NCBI RefSeq assembly: GCF_963678635.1
Contig: NC_087066.1
Location: 35,777,152 to 35,841,151, forward strand
DNA: 64,000 nucleotides
Origin: Symsagittifera roscoffensis
Lineage: Eukaryota > Xenacoelomorpha > Acoela > Convolutidae
Direction of reading: 5' to 3'
In this document: positions 53,670-64,000 of the stretch, one piece after another
How positions within the stretch are numbered: the stretch's first letter is position 1
How the letters are laid out: every line of letters starts with the position of its first letter
The notes under the pieces: model-generated
Database searches by the model: none
What the model saw: the letters and a program-made list of their open reading frames with translations, nothing else
What the model was told of the DNA's origin: nothing
Program-made: the position numbers and the translations under genes

Positions 53670-55639
53670 CCTACTTCTTCCCGTGGTTCGATATAACGTA
53701 TACATTTTGTTACAAGCAAAATTAGTGAATTTTGAAAAACTGATCAAATGGTGTTCTTTAAAACACCTTCATTTTCATTTTTAAACCTGATTGTTGATAT
53801 TTCGTGGTTCTAAATTTTCCTTTTTTATTGGTCGGATTGAAAATCAGGTCCAAAAATTTTTCTTTCTTTCTTTTATAGCTTTCTGTACAATCTTTGACAT
53901 TATGTCATGCGTTTTACATATCCGTTGTTTGAAGAAAAACAAATATTGAACTCTTGCTTGCAAGCTACGGACTTTTTTGACATTCCAAATTATATTGACA
54001 ACTTAAGCTGAAAACTAAAAACGTGTTTAATTTGCGATTATTTTCCATAAATCTTTAAGGCTGTGGGAATTGTATTTTGAAAATTTTTAGGATTTTGAAC
54101 AACAAAAAAATATTTGGAATAATTTGGGATGATTAAACAGAAATTTTTTTTTTTCAGTTTTCTGGAGTTGTGAAATGCCAGTAGGATCAAGGCGCAGAAA
54201 TGCCAGCGGCGCAGAAAATTCGGCCAAAGCAGGTTCTTTTTAGTGTTTCGGGAGAGCTGAGAAAAAATCAATTTGGTCGGCCTAAAAAAAGTTAGACAAA
54301 ATGACCCTCTCCCCGCCCCCTCCCCTCGAAAAAACCCTAAATCCGACCCTGGAATGAGCCCTATTTGGAGTGTTTTCCCATCTTTTTAGTTGGTAAATTT
54401 TATTTACGTCTTTTTTTGAAAACTGATCACAGCAAATTAAAAAAGTATCCATTATCAATTAATTCTCAATCACTTTATCTTCTTGGTGTACCTTATGTAG
54501 TTACTTGAGCTAGATTAATAATTCTGTTTTATAGAATGTGTGAAAAAATGACTTCATTAGTTTTTCTTGGGTTAAGATTAGTTGATAGAAAACATTGGCA
54601 AATTATTCAAGGTTTTAAGAAAATTTGCAGTTTTAAAAAGTTTTCCAAGAATTTTCAAAATCGTGACAATGTTCTCGATATGAATGAACCCGGGAGTATT
54701 CAGAACTCTAACAAGGAGTGATCATGTCTATGGGGCATGAAGGATCCCTGCCCAGAAGTGCTGAACCAGAATAATCGTTCGATTGGGAATTTATTGGCAC
54801 AATCACCGTTGGGTGTCTCGAACTAGATCCCTGCTCGTATAATTGTGTCACTACAGACCTCTGCTTGGTGGTTAAGTGGGACGTGTAAATACTTGTGACT
54901 TTGTGTTCGTTTTTTTCTCAGTTGGGTCTGATAAGAAAGATTAAGCAGCCCCGAGTCATTAAATCAGAAAGCACTAGGAAATTAACCATGAATTAAAGCG
55001 TCTCTAATAAATAACAAAAATAAACAGTCTTGGTGTGTTTTCAGAAGCTTTCATAAGCTATAAGCGAGGTTGAGGTCTCCTGAGAAAATCATTTCTGCTA
55101 TAAACTAAATTTGGAATAAGTTTCGATTTTGGTGGTTTATGACCTTAAACTGATGAAATATATTGCTTTGAACTACTTTTCAAAAAACCAAAATTTGACT
55201 TATTTGCAACCTTAATCGAAGTTTTCCTTGGTAAATTTTTTGCTTCTCGTTTGTTCACGGCGGAATACTTTTCAGCCGTGGGTAAGAAATCAAATAACTG
55301 ATATAGATTTCTCATTCCTACGTCCGATTAAGTTTTCATAGTCCACTTTATCCCGCTTTACCAGGGAAGTATTCCTTCGCACCCAACCTGTGATCCCCCT
55401 TTATCCATATGTCCAACAGCGCCTTTTCATTCTACTCTAAATGGTTATTTTCCAGATTTATCAGTACAATACATGCGGCTATGAAAGCGATCGAATCAAC
55501 AACCTTGTTTACTTGTAATCAAAATGTAACTTTGTAGAATTCACAAGTATTCATATTACACTCTTTTGCATATTCGTTTTATAGCAGCAGGAAAATTTTT
55601 CAAAAGTTAGCAGTAAAAGTTGCACTAAAACTTACAAAA

Positions 55640-58600
55640 ATGGACGCCAATTTTTTTCCAACTCTCCAAAACTTTACATGGAATTCTGGTGCCTCGACAA
55701 CAAATACTGACGACTTGTCAACTGAGAAAACTGTTCCTTCGACCCAAAGTCATTCAATCGGGACTATTTTGATTGTGAGTAGAATTTGATATCAATTGCT
55801 CTATTAGCTTTCTTAAGAAATCACATAGATCTTGGGGCTGTATTTTGCTTGCTTTTTGTAGCAAAAATTCTAAAATTTTAGCCCGTTGGTTTTAAAACGT
55901 TTTTGGGGTCTCCTTTTGAGAAATATAGAAAAAATGTAGGGGGCAAAATTAGGTATTAAAATTAAGAAACTGAAATACATTGTTTCTGCTCTTAAAGTTT
56001 CGTCACATGGCAGAAAAGACACCTGGACTGTTTACCAGAAAACAAAAGCAATACAAAAAAAGCTCAGCATAAGTTGTTGTAGGGCTTAAAATCAAAATTG
56101 AAAAAGCGAAAAATCGTTGTAGAGCAATTTTTGTATCATTTGTATTACTTTTTCAAAATAAAAAGATTTAGCAATGAACGATTAGCAAACGGCCATGCCT
56201 TAGTAGGTGTGGGATTCGCTACGGAATGTTTTGCGGAAATACTAGGCATAAAGTCTTGATAAAATTGTCTCGCAATCATTTGTCCTTTTTTATATAAGCG
56301 AGAAGTTGTCGCTTGTGAGCAATTATCAACTGCCCCCGAGCCGTTTTATTGGATATGCTGGTTCAAATTAAAAGTATTGAAATTAAGATGCAAAAAGTTA
56401 CCAATTTTTTTCAGGTCTGATTTAAAAATGATTTTGAAATGGTTGCGATATTTTAAAACTTTTAAGATGTAGCGATTTAAACATCTGAAGGCTTCATTTT
56501 TTCTGCAGGCATGCATATTAGTTTCAAATTTCAAAATCAATGCACGCGGTTTTGTGAAAGTTAACGCCAAGTAGCTGTATGTCTTTTGTTCAGGCTTTTA
56601 GAAACATTTACTTCAAAACTCAACCGTGCAATTAGGGCCTACTACGTCAAACTTTATTTAATGTCTAATTTTCTTCACTTGAATGTTTAATCTTGTTGAA
56701 AAAATTGTTAATTTTGGCCCAAGCCCCAAAGAAAATTGTTGCTGTAAATTTTTCCGCTCTATGAAATTTTTCAGTAAACATTCGTTTTTTTTACAAAAAA
56801 TTAATGTTAGTGTTGCTTTTCAAGAAAAAAAATTCTTGCAAAACGGACAGAGCACCTTCTGGAAGCAAAATAATAGACTAATAAAGTTACGAGTAGATGC
56901 ATGTTTTGTATTTTTGATAGATAGAGCAATTTTACAGGTAGTGAAAAAATATTGAGAAAAAACGATTAATTCTGCAATATGATTAAAACTCTGCATTATC
57001 TGCTGCTCTATAAAAAATTCTGCTCTAAAAGCCGAATTCTGCTAATTCTGCTCAACTTTGCTGTCAGCAGAATTTTTTGGGGTCTGGTTTTGGCCGAATA
57101 CTTCGGGTGACAGGAACTTAGACGAAGCCAAATTAGACGGCTCCAATAGAACTGAATTCAGACGTTAAACAAAGCTAGCCTTTTGGACAAAAACGAAAAG
57201 CTAACAAGGTTGCTCGTATCAGGGCGTAACCCTGAATGTTCTGACTGCCTTCTAAGTTCTATGGAGCAGTAATAATTTGAAAAATTAAAAGGGAAAAAAA
57301 TTAAGTTTTTTTAAAAAAGTGATAAACAAAGTGATAAAAACTGATAAAAAAGAAGAACAAAGTGATAAATTTTGCTCCCACTAACAAATCAATTATGGCA
57401 TATAAGCTTCCTTGAACCAATTTGCAACGATTTCTAAGACGGAATAAATCTCCACTAACGCGTCAATAGCGCGAAATATATATTTTTCCCAAATTGGCCA
57501 AAATGGCAAGAAAACAATAGTTTTTGAGTGGTCTAAAAAAATTTTGTCAAAAATGGCCAGTTAAAATGTCGAACTTTGTCTGAAAAAAAACCCACCCCAA
57601 GCACGAATATTCCGTTGCTTTCGTTACGAAAGTCAGAACAATGAAGTTTATCACTGAAAAAATTTCACGAATAAGAAAAGGTATATAATTTCACTGAATA
57701 TCAAAATTTTTAGAAAAAAAAGAAATATCAAACATTGATCCGAATATTGTTAAACATTCTTGAATTGCGTAAGTTAAACAATTACTTTATGTGAAAACTT
57801 GATTTACAATTAAGAAAGCTCAAATTATATTAATTCAAGCCAGTAAAAATTTGAAAAAAAAACAACTACTTCTACTTTCTTATAATTAAAGCTTTAAATT
57901 CCTTTTTTGGTCTGGTCTATTTTGCTGACGTCTCATTTCCTAGGCCCCATGTTTTTGTTTTTTTTTGTTCTAAAGTGTTGATTATATTTTGGAGTGATTC
58001 GTTCCATGATTTTGTACATAATCTGTGAAGAGAAACTTTTGATCAGTAGCTTACGTATACTCCTGCCGTCTACTTTCTTATAATTAAAGCTTTAAATTCC
58101 TTTTTGGTCTTGTCTATTTTGCTGACGTCTCATTTCCTAGGCCCCATGTTTTGTTTATTTTTTGTTCTAAAGTGTTGATTATATTTTGGAGTGATTCGTT
58201 CCATGATTTTGTACATAATCTGTGAAGAGAAACATTTGATCAGTAGCTTACGTATACTCCTGCCGTGTTCCTTTTTCAGCCTATTGAGGATTATATATTT
58301 TTTTGCTTTTGATTCCTCTCGTATGAAAGTTTGTTTTTGCGGATAATTTCAATAAACCAAAATTTATTTTCAACAAATCTGCTGGAAAAATACGAATTTT
58401 CAGAAACAGATCATGTGGGGGGCAGCTGTCTTATAGTTTCTTGTGAAACAAATTTTAGATCTACGTATCAACCTCCCCCTCCCTCTCTATCAAACTTTTG
58501 CATCCCAGCATGTAATATCCATAACAGTAATTTAACAATAACGCGGATTGTACGAGTTTTTCAAATTACGTTTTAGCGACGCATTTAATTTCCAGCAATC

Positions 58601-61600
58601 AGATTCGTTGATTGTGATTTCTGGTTTGCCCAGTTTGAAATTGTAAATAGAAACTGACCGAATTCTGCGTACCATTTTTTAAAAAACATTTATTTAGTTC
58701 GCTTTCGGAGTTCAATTGTCACTTATTTATCCGCCAAGATGTCTTGCTGAGTCATCGGTCGTTAATTTTTATATCACAAAAATTTTTGTATCATAAGTTT
58801 TTAAACCTGATACTCTCAGTTCTTATGATCATTTTATGTCAAGAAGACATACGAAGAAATGACGTAGTGTCTAACTTAATTTTGGTTCTTCTGCTCTTTA
58901 AAAAATCGACAGCTGATTAATTGTTGCAATTGTTGTTACTTCACATATAGCATCAGATGGTTTATATCATATATTGCCTCCCGGTCGCCGAATATGGATA
59001 AGTGGAGCGACACTGGTTGAGACATCTGGGAGAGGCTTGAAGAACTTGGCATTCAGAATAGATGGAGACACATTCAACAGTTTGTACATCTCATGCTGTG
59101 CCATCATATCAGCTAGCACCTCATCCTTCCTAGGCTCCTCAGGCGGCTCATTTTCCTCCAGAAATTTGTTCACTAGGTGTACTCTGTTAGGGTATTGGAC
59201 CAACTGCTCCGACATTCCATCAGAATAGTTGGAACCGCTTTTTAGAGTGATTCCCCCATTCAAAGGGTAAATACCAGTGCGAGGGCATAGAGCTGGTCGT
59301 CGTTTAGTTAAGACTTTGTTTCGAGGAGTTTCTAATAGCTCATCCGAGTCAAATAGTTGTCTTTCTTGACTTGAATAGCCTGAAATGCCAAAAATTAAAA
59401 ATTTGAAATTCAAACTTCATTTTCTAATTTTTCCGCAAAGTGACGACACATAGTGGCTGTAATTACCCAAATTATTAGGACAAAAACAATTAAATTAAAA
59501 TTGCTACTTTTTTAAAATTGAAATGACATGCTTCTAAATTTTTAGCATCCGATTTTTGATAATCTTTTGAAATATATTTGAAAGCAACCTGGTTGGAAAA
59601 CTTGCAGATGGAATTTGAAGGCCGTCTGCCACTCGAAGTACTTTTTGTCGGGATCTTTCAACGCCGACGTGAGATTGAAATCTCGCTTGCGAATCAGGTA
59701 CTGCAGATCTGCCTCGTCTGAAACAAATAAAACTCACAATTAGTTTCCAAAGAACCCAAAACATAAATTGTAATCCGGAGCTGAGCTTACCTGTGTCAGG
59801 GAAGTATTTGGCAAAAACAGGAGTAAGGAACCAAACATCATCCATTGGCCTCAAATCTAGAATATTCTAAAACATTTAGAGCAGACTTCTTAGGAGAATA
59901 TAATGAAAACATCTAGATACATACCTCTACTGCGTTGTCTGAAACAGCACAACTTTTTAAACTCAAAACAACTCAATGAAAAGTTCACACAGCAGTGATA
60001 TGCAAAATGATCATACATCGATGAGTTGGAAATTGTCAGGTTAGTTCTGTTGTTCATAGTAGACATTTGTAGATTCTTATTGTGTCCCTCATTCGTTCGC
60101 ATCACCGGAGTGTTGGCTGCTGTGACGTCAGGAGTGAGACAGTGGTTGTCGATGGGGAGAAGACTGGTTGTTCCACTGGATCCCTGGGTATCGACAGATA
60201 ATGAGAATGTGGCTTTTGGGTTCCGGGGGTAGTTGTCTCTCACTTCAATCAGGTTCACAGTCGGGCCTGAAAAAGATGTGATAATCTGTTATTATCCCAA
60301 ATCTGGGGATGACGAAGTACTGACACATCATTCAGAGGATCAGTAGCCTACAGTAATCCTATTCTAAAGTTGTGGATCAAGACTATAAAAACGTGATTCC
60401 GCATTGCAGTTTCTAATTATCTAAAAGTTTGTTTATGGTGATAATATTTTCGTACAAAAAAAAACATAGTTGCTGTTGCAGGGGGCGGATATGAAACTTT
60501 CAAAATAATGTCAAACTTTTTTATGTCAACCAAATTGAAATTCTAAGCTCTCCCAAACCCCTATTAACACAATTTTTACCCAATTTTCAGAGCCGCAGGC
60601 TTATTTTTGAAAAAAAAATCGTCCAAAAAAATGTTTATGGACACTTTTTGGAACATTTTTTTACCAAAAATTGCGTTTTCTGGCGCGCGCTCCCCCTCAA
60701 AATTAGTATATGTTAGCGCCGAAGTCGCTTTTTGAACTTTTTATGGCCGAAAATGGATGTCTTGAGTTAGCATCAAAAGGGGAATTTTTGGGTTGTCAGG
60801 GGTTCGAATCCTTGAGGGGGTTAACTGGGCTGTTTAACTAAAATATATACCAAGTTCCCACCGTAAATAAATCTCGCCAAATGTAAAATAATTTAAATTT
60901 TTTTCAGAGTTTACCTGTTGTTGTTGGCTCCAAAGTTTGCTCCCTGTCATTTTCTTTTATTATGTTGTTCTCCCAATATTCCTCACTGTTTCGCCGTATC
61001 CCAAACGACTTCAGTATGTTCTCCTGATCGAACAGTTGACCCCCCTCGTCACTGAACTGGGGGATGCTCTGTAGTTTCCAGAAAGTGTTCTCCAATCTAC
61101 TCAAGGATTCTTGGTCTTCGACTATCTCCGTTCGATGAATACTGTTTGAAGCAGGGAATCTGGTATAATAATCGGGGCGGCCAACGATCATTTTGAGAAC
61201 TTATCAATACGCGGAAACAGTAGATCTGCAATGTGCATTGAATCAAAAGCCGACTTTCAAGCGTGCCTTTTCTTGTTAAATTTGGTCTAATACTTAAACA
61301 GGTGCGCGAGTAATCCCCTCATCAGAGAAGATTATGCAAGAAACCAGTTAAACAATAATGAAGGAAAATTTGATTAAATTGTTCAGTAGCGTCTTTCTTC
61401 TGTCCCCTGAATTCTGATTGTTATTGTTCCTACTTTAAAAAAAACGGAATATTTATGCTTCAGTCAATTTTTATAAGGAGCTCAAATGTAATTGACTGCC
61501 GTCTTTCCCTGCCTTCGTAAAGTTATGAGGGTTTGAAAATTGAAAATTTGGGAATAATGCGCGATATATTGCTTTTTTATATTGCGGTGGATTAATTGGT

Positions 61601-62262
61601 TCCTAATCTAATTAAAGCAAACTCTTTAGTCCTAGCATTCGGACAGACGCTAAATACATTCCTTTTTAGTTTAAATTAACGTACGTCGACTAAAAAGTTT
61701 TCTCGATTGTTTCGTTAATTTTTTCATTAAAAAAAAACATTTTAATTGGCCTTAAAGAGCAGTCGGAACATTCAGGGCATCGCCCTAACATACGAACAGT
61801 CTTGTTATTTTTTCAAACTGTTCCCTTTTGATTAAACTTTGCGAATACTATCATTCTGGTTTTGGCTTTGAGTTGAACTCAAAAATAATGATCCTCACAA
61901 CTCTAAATAAAACCATGGCCACTGTGTTAGAAGAAGTGATTAAGAAGTTGTTTTCAGTAGCTGTAGCTTGCAAAAAAGTGACCCAATCTCATCCCTCTGG
62001 CCCTAACTGTTCTAAATCTGAAGATGACTTGCTATAGGCGTGTGTGCAGTGTGTGTGCGTAGCGTGGAGTGCAGTGGTGAATGTGGTGGTGATGGCCGCT
62101 GTCTACAGGAGTCCCCCTCTCCACTCCATCATCAACTACTTCATATCCTCACTAGCACTTGCCGACCTCATGGTAGCTATGCTCTCTATTGGTTCACCCC
62201 TCTCTATTTCCCCCCTGGGAAAGCTTCTTGACCAGCTTTTACTCCCCCTTACCTTCCTCTAG
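55640..62262 (+). CDS. Class A (rhodopsin-like) GPCR, first two exons (partial)
   Basis: Exon 1 is 55640-55774 (ATG in AAAATGG context; donor ATT|GTGAGT, phase 0). It encodes a 45-residue Ser/Thr-rich N-terminus with an NFT glycosylation site, ending SIGTILI. Exon 2 begins at 62038 (acceptor CTATAG, phase 0) with ACVQCVCVAWSAVVNVVVMA. Joined, they give TM1 with the conserved Asn of NVVVMAAVYR, then intracellular loop 1, then TM2 with INYFISSLALADLMVAM, which carries the class A N-x-x-x-x-x-LAxADL signature. Amine- or adenosine-type receptors look closest, but subtype is unassigned. Exon 2 stays open to a stop at 62260. No good donor follows TM2, only weak GTAGCT or GTTCAC, so the 3' edge is uncertain and the remaining TMs must lie beyond 64000 or be lost. 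Intron 1 (about 6.3 kb) contains a complete gene on the other strand. Confidence 0.68.
57205..57642 (+). repeat. Dispersed hairpin-family repeat, copy E
   Basis: CAAGGTTGCTCGTATCAG, hairpin CAGGGC(gta)ACCCTG, the core CCAATTTGCAACGATTTCT, and the end TTTCGTTACGAAAGTC, AGAACAA. It is slightly deleted inside and lies in GPCR intron 1. Confidence 0.65.
57872..58266 (+). repeat. Tandem duplication, 197-bp unit, two copies
   Basis: Copies 57872-58069 and 58070-58266 are nearly identical, from CTACTTTCTTATAATTAAAG to ACGTATACTCCTGCCGT. Single-base differences and T-run lengths are the only changes seen, so the duplication is recent. It is in GPCR intron 1. Confidence 0.88.
58967..61191 (-). CDS. 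Unrecognised 408-residue protein, five exons, nested in GPCR intron
   Basis: Exons (5' to 3'): 61191-60915, 60266-59925, 59856-59791, 59717-59589, 59379-58967. All four introns are phase 1, GT-AG, and the joined frame is open to the stop. It starts MIVGRPDYYTRFPASN and ends APLIHIRRPGGNI. Features include an acidic, Glu-rich first exon (LENTFWKLQ), a Ser/Thr/Asn-rich second exon, a compact RPMDDVWFLTPVFAKYFPD plus DEADLQYLIRKRDFNL segment (exons 3-4), and a last exon with an acidic EENEPPEEPRKDEVLADMM stretch. No signal peptide or TM segment was seen. The end of exon 2 (about 59925-60010) is AT-rich and Cys-rich, so an alternative donor (for example GTATGA upstream) is possible. I recognise no domain. 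Codon-like composition, regular splice sites and constant phase make a real gene likely. Confidence 0.75.
60484..60830 (+). mobile_element. hAT-like MITE, degraded, in intron 1 of the nested gene
   Basis: The left end CAGGGGGCGGATATG is preserved. Shared interior blocks are CTAAGCTCTCCCAAA, GGCGCGCGCTCCCCCTCAAA and AAAATGGATGTCTTGAG. The right end is eroded. It is the same family as the copies in MORN1 introns 2, 8 and 11. Confidence 0.6.
61490..61804 (-). repeat. Dispersed hairpin-family repeat, copy F (eroded)
   Basis: The minus-strand end GAGCAGTCGGAACATTCAGG, GCATCGCCCTAACATACGAA, CAGTCTTG is clear. Further in, CGTAAAGTTATGAGGGTTT and GCGCGATATATTGC match the family middle. It is eroded elsewhere. 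It sits between the nested gene start and GPCR exon 2. Confidence 0.55.
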
Positions 62263-62429
62263 AATTATGATCAAATTTTTTTTTTGCAATTTTATATTAT
62301 TTTTTTTTGGCTTCCGGCCTTAAGGCGCCTTCAAAACCTGTTACTAAATGAATTTAGATGCATTTTGAAATCAAAAATGTATTCAGATTAAAAAAATCAA
62401 CTTGGATCAGTCTTATGACCTCTTTTCAC

Positions 62430-62600
62430 AACCGGAAAAAAATCAATTTGGACCGATTTTGAATCGATTTAAGCTGATTTAAATTCCAAACCGGAAAAGA
62501 AATAAATTCGATCGATTTCATTTTGATTTTGACTAATCTCACAACAAAACCGGAAGAAATCAATTTGGATTGATTGTAAATCAATTTAGCTTTGTTTTTG
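62430..62600 (+). repeat. Three ~59-bp degenerate tandem repeats
   Basis: Each unit begins AACCGGAA(A)GAAAT and continues AATT(T/C)G(G/A)(A/T)(C/T)(C/T)GATT; starts are near 62432, 62492 and 62550. They lie right of GPCR exon 2 and are noncoding. Confidence 0.6.
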
Positions 62601-64000
62601 AGATGACTTGTTTCGATTTAAAACGATATAATTCAGTTTAAATCAATTTTAACTCTTTTTTATTACTTATTTTATCCAATATTCAGTAAAAAAAAATTAA
62701 ATTAGAGTCTTGCGGTTAACTTTTGAAACTGATAATTGGTCTGAAATAAAAGACTATAAGTTAAACTAATTAGGTAATTTTCATATAAATGTTGCAAATG
62801 TTTCATTTTATCAGTTTTTTTTGTTGGTTTTCTTTCACTTCAATTTTTTTATAGTTGAAGAGAACATCAGATTGCAAAAATTGATAAGATTCTAAGAAGC
62901 ATTTTTTGCGATTAACAATTTTTCAGGTGATTTTCCTTAGATCACTATTACGCTCTAACTCAAATTTTTGCTCAAAATTCTGAGCAAAATTTAAATTAGA
63001 ACAACTAAAAAATAGCTTGAGAGTAGAAAATTGGTATTCTTAAAAAATACACATAGTTTAAATTTATTTCGCCGATTAAGTAACCAATAAATTCTCATCA
63101 AATTGATTTTTAGACACTTGGTTCGATGCCATTTTTTCAAGCACTCAAAAAGTGCAACATTTTTTTGTCAACTCATCCCAATGAATCTGAAAAAAAAACA
63201 AATTTATTGGCAAAATTGTTATAAAAAAGGCATTACGAGGTCAAATTATTCATTTTGTGAACTGTAAGTGGGTTACGCAACCGGCCAAAATCCGCAAAAC
63301 TTCTACATTTTTTTTTTAAATGTTCGTTGCTCTTTTGGATCTCTCTAACAAATAGCTTCAACGCTGTTTTGTTCAAAAGTGCTCCAAACGCATCTTGTTT
63401 CCCGAATTCGTAATAAAAATTGCGGGATCTGGAACAGTTTGTGAAATCCACAAACAAATTAGTATATATTTGTGTAGTAAAATAGAGCTGTCGAGGAATA
63501 CACAACTGCTAGCGGAACCCGTAAATTGTGAGCGGAATCCCCAAATTTTAAGCATTATCGGGAAAGCATAAGCGGAATCTGAAATTCAATTGTGGAGTCT
63601 AGCAACATATGTTAGTTTAGGTAAAAACAAAATTGCGGAATCCACCTCTATTTTGCGGTATTGGCTTACATTTTGCGGACTTTGCTTACATTTGCTTAGA
63701 ATCTTCAGAATTGCTTACATTTGCTTAGACATTTGCTTAGAATCCTGAATCCATAATTGAAAAACTTTTTCGTGCAACAAACAGTTGCCATCTAATTTTT
63801 CAGAGCCAAAAAAACATGTAAAATACTGACAAAAAATGCAAAAAAAAGGCAAACGCGAGACCTTAATGAAAAATTTTGATCTAGTTTAAAATCGAACATC
63901 AAATTTATAGTTAATTCAAATTGTTGGCAAAATTGGTGACCCTGAGCAAATTGATTGGTCAAATCTATAGCATTTTTTGTTAACCAATATTTTGTAAACA
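62601..64000. other. No further GPCR exon or other gene seen
   Basis: AT-rich DNA. Near 63500-63745 GCGGAATCC and TTGCTTACATTTGCTTAGA words recur as a low-complexity patch. The next GPCR exon would have to lie to the right of the window. Confidence 0.45.

Larger units (their letters stand above)
45733..55639. other. Gene-poor AT-rich stretch with repeat copies
   Basis: No supported exon was seen. It contains a GGCTCTTTTTCC-family copy (49810-50005), a hairpin-family copy (51016-51550), inverted partial hAT-like MITEs near 52265-52445 and 54170-54350, and a hairpin at 53553-53669. An open frame at 52955-53287 (110 codons) has somewhat higher GC but no motif or splice context. Confidence 0.45.

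Overview
The window looks like nuclear DNA of an invertebrate animal. It is AT-rich, its genes are sparse and split by GT-AG introns, and its intergenic and intronic DNA is mostly decayed mobile elements. The recognisable genes are animal or eukaryotic types: a tetraspanin-like membrane protein, the sister-chromatid cohesion acetyltransferase ESCO, the ciliary/flagellar-type MORN1, and the start of a class A GPCR. I could not narrow the organism further. All exon models were built by hand from splice signals, reading-frame phase and remembered family motifs.

Layout: 0-3.5 kb holds a minus-strand tetraspanin-like gene (exons 3537-3159 and 1291-1017) among short repeats. 4.4-6.4 kb holds the last two exons of an ESCO gene on the plus strand; its upstream exons were not found, so the tetraspanin-like gene may lie antisense inside an ESCO intron. 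6.4-21.5 kb is gene-poor. It carries a diverged long terminal repeat (about 12.3-14.8 kb), a broken coding relic (11.3-12.0 kb) and several non-autonomous transposon families. 21.56-28.77 kb is a complete 12-exon MORN1 gene encoding 657 residues. Three of its introns carry copies of one hAT-like MITE.

29.11-36.98 kb is a well-preserved LTR retrotransposon: 2.4 kb LTRs with TG...CA ends, a perfect 5-bp target duplication, a Gag gene, a -1 frameshift site, a protease, and no reverse transcriptase, RNase H or integrase. 39.3-43.2 kb is a large inverted repeat (two 990-bp arms, 1.9-kb spacer). Each arm carries the same integrase-tail fossil with a shared frameshift. It is followed by a strand-asymmetric A/C-rich block to about 45.7 kb.

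45.7-55.6 kb is gene-poor. At 55.64 kb a short exon encodes a GPCR N-terminus. It joins in phase to an exon at 62.04 kb encoding TM1-TM2, so the GPCR intron 1 is about 6.3 kb. Inside that intron, on the opposite strand, lies a whole five-exon gene (61191-58967) for an unrecognised 408-residue protein. The rest of the GPCR would lie past the right edge.

The host genes share no obvious pathway. The recurring themes are antisense nested genes and repeated colonisation of introns by non-autonomous elements.
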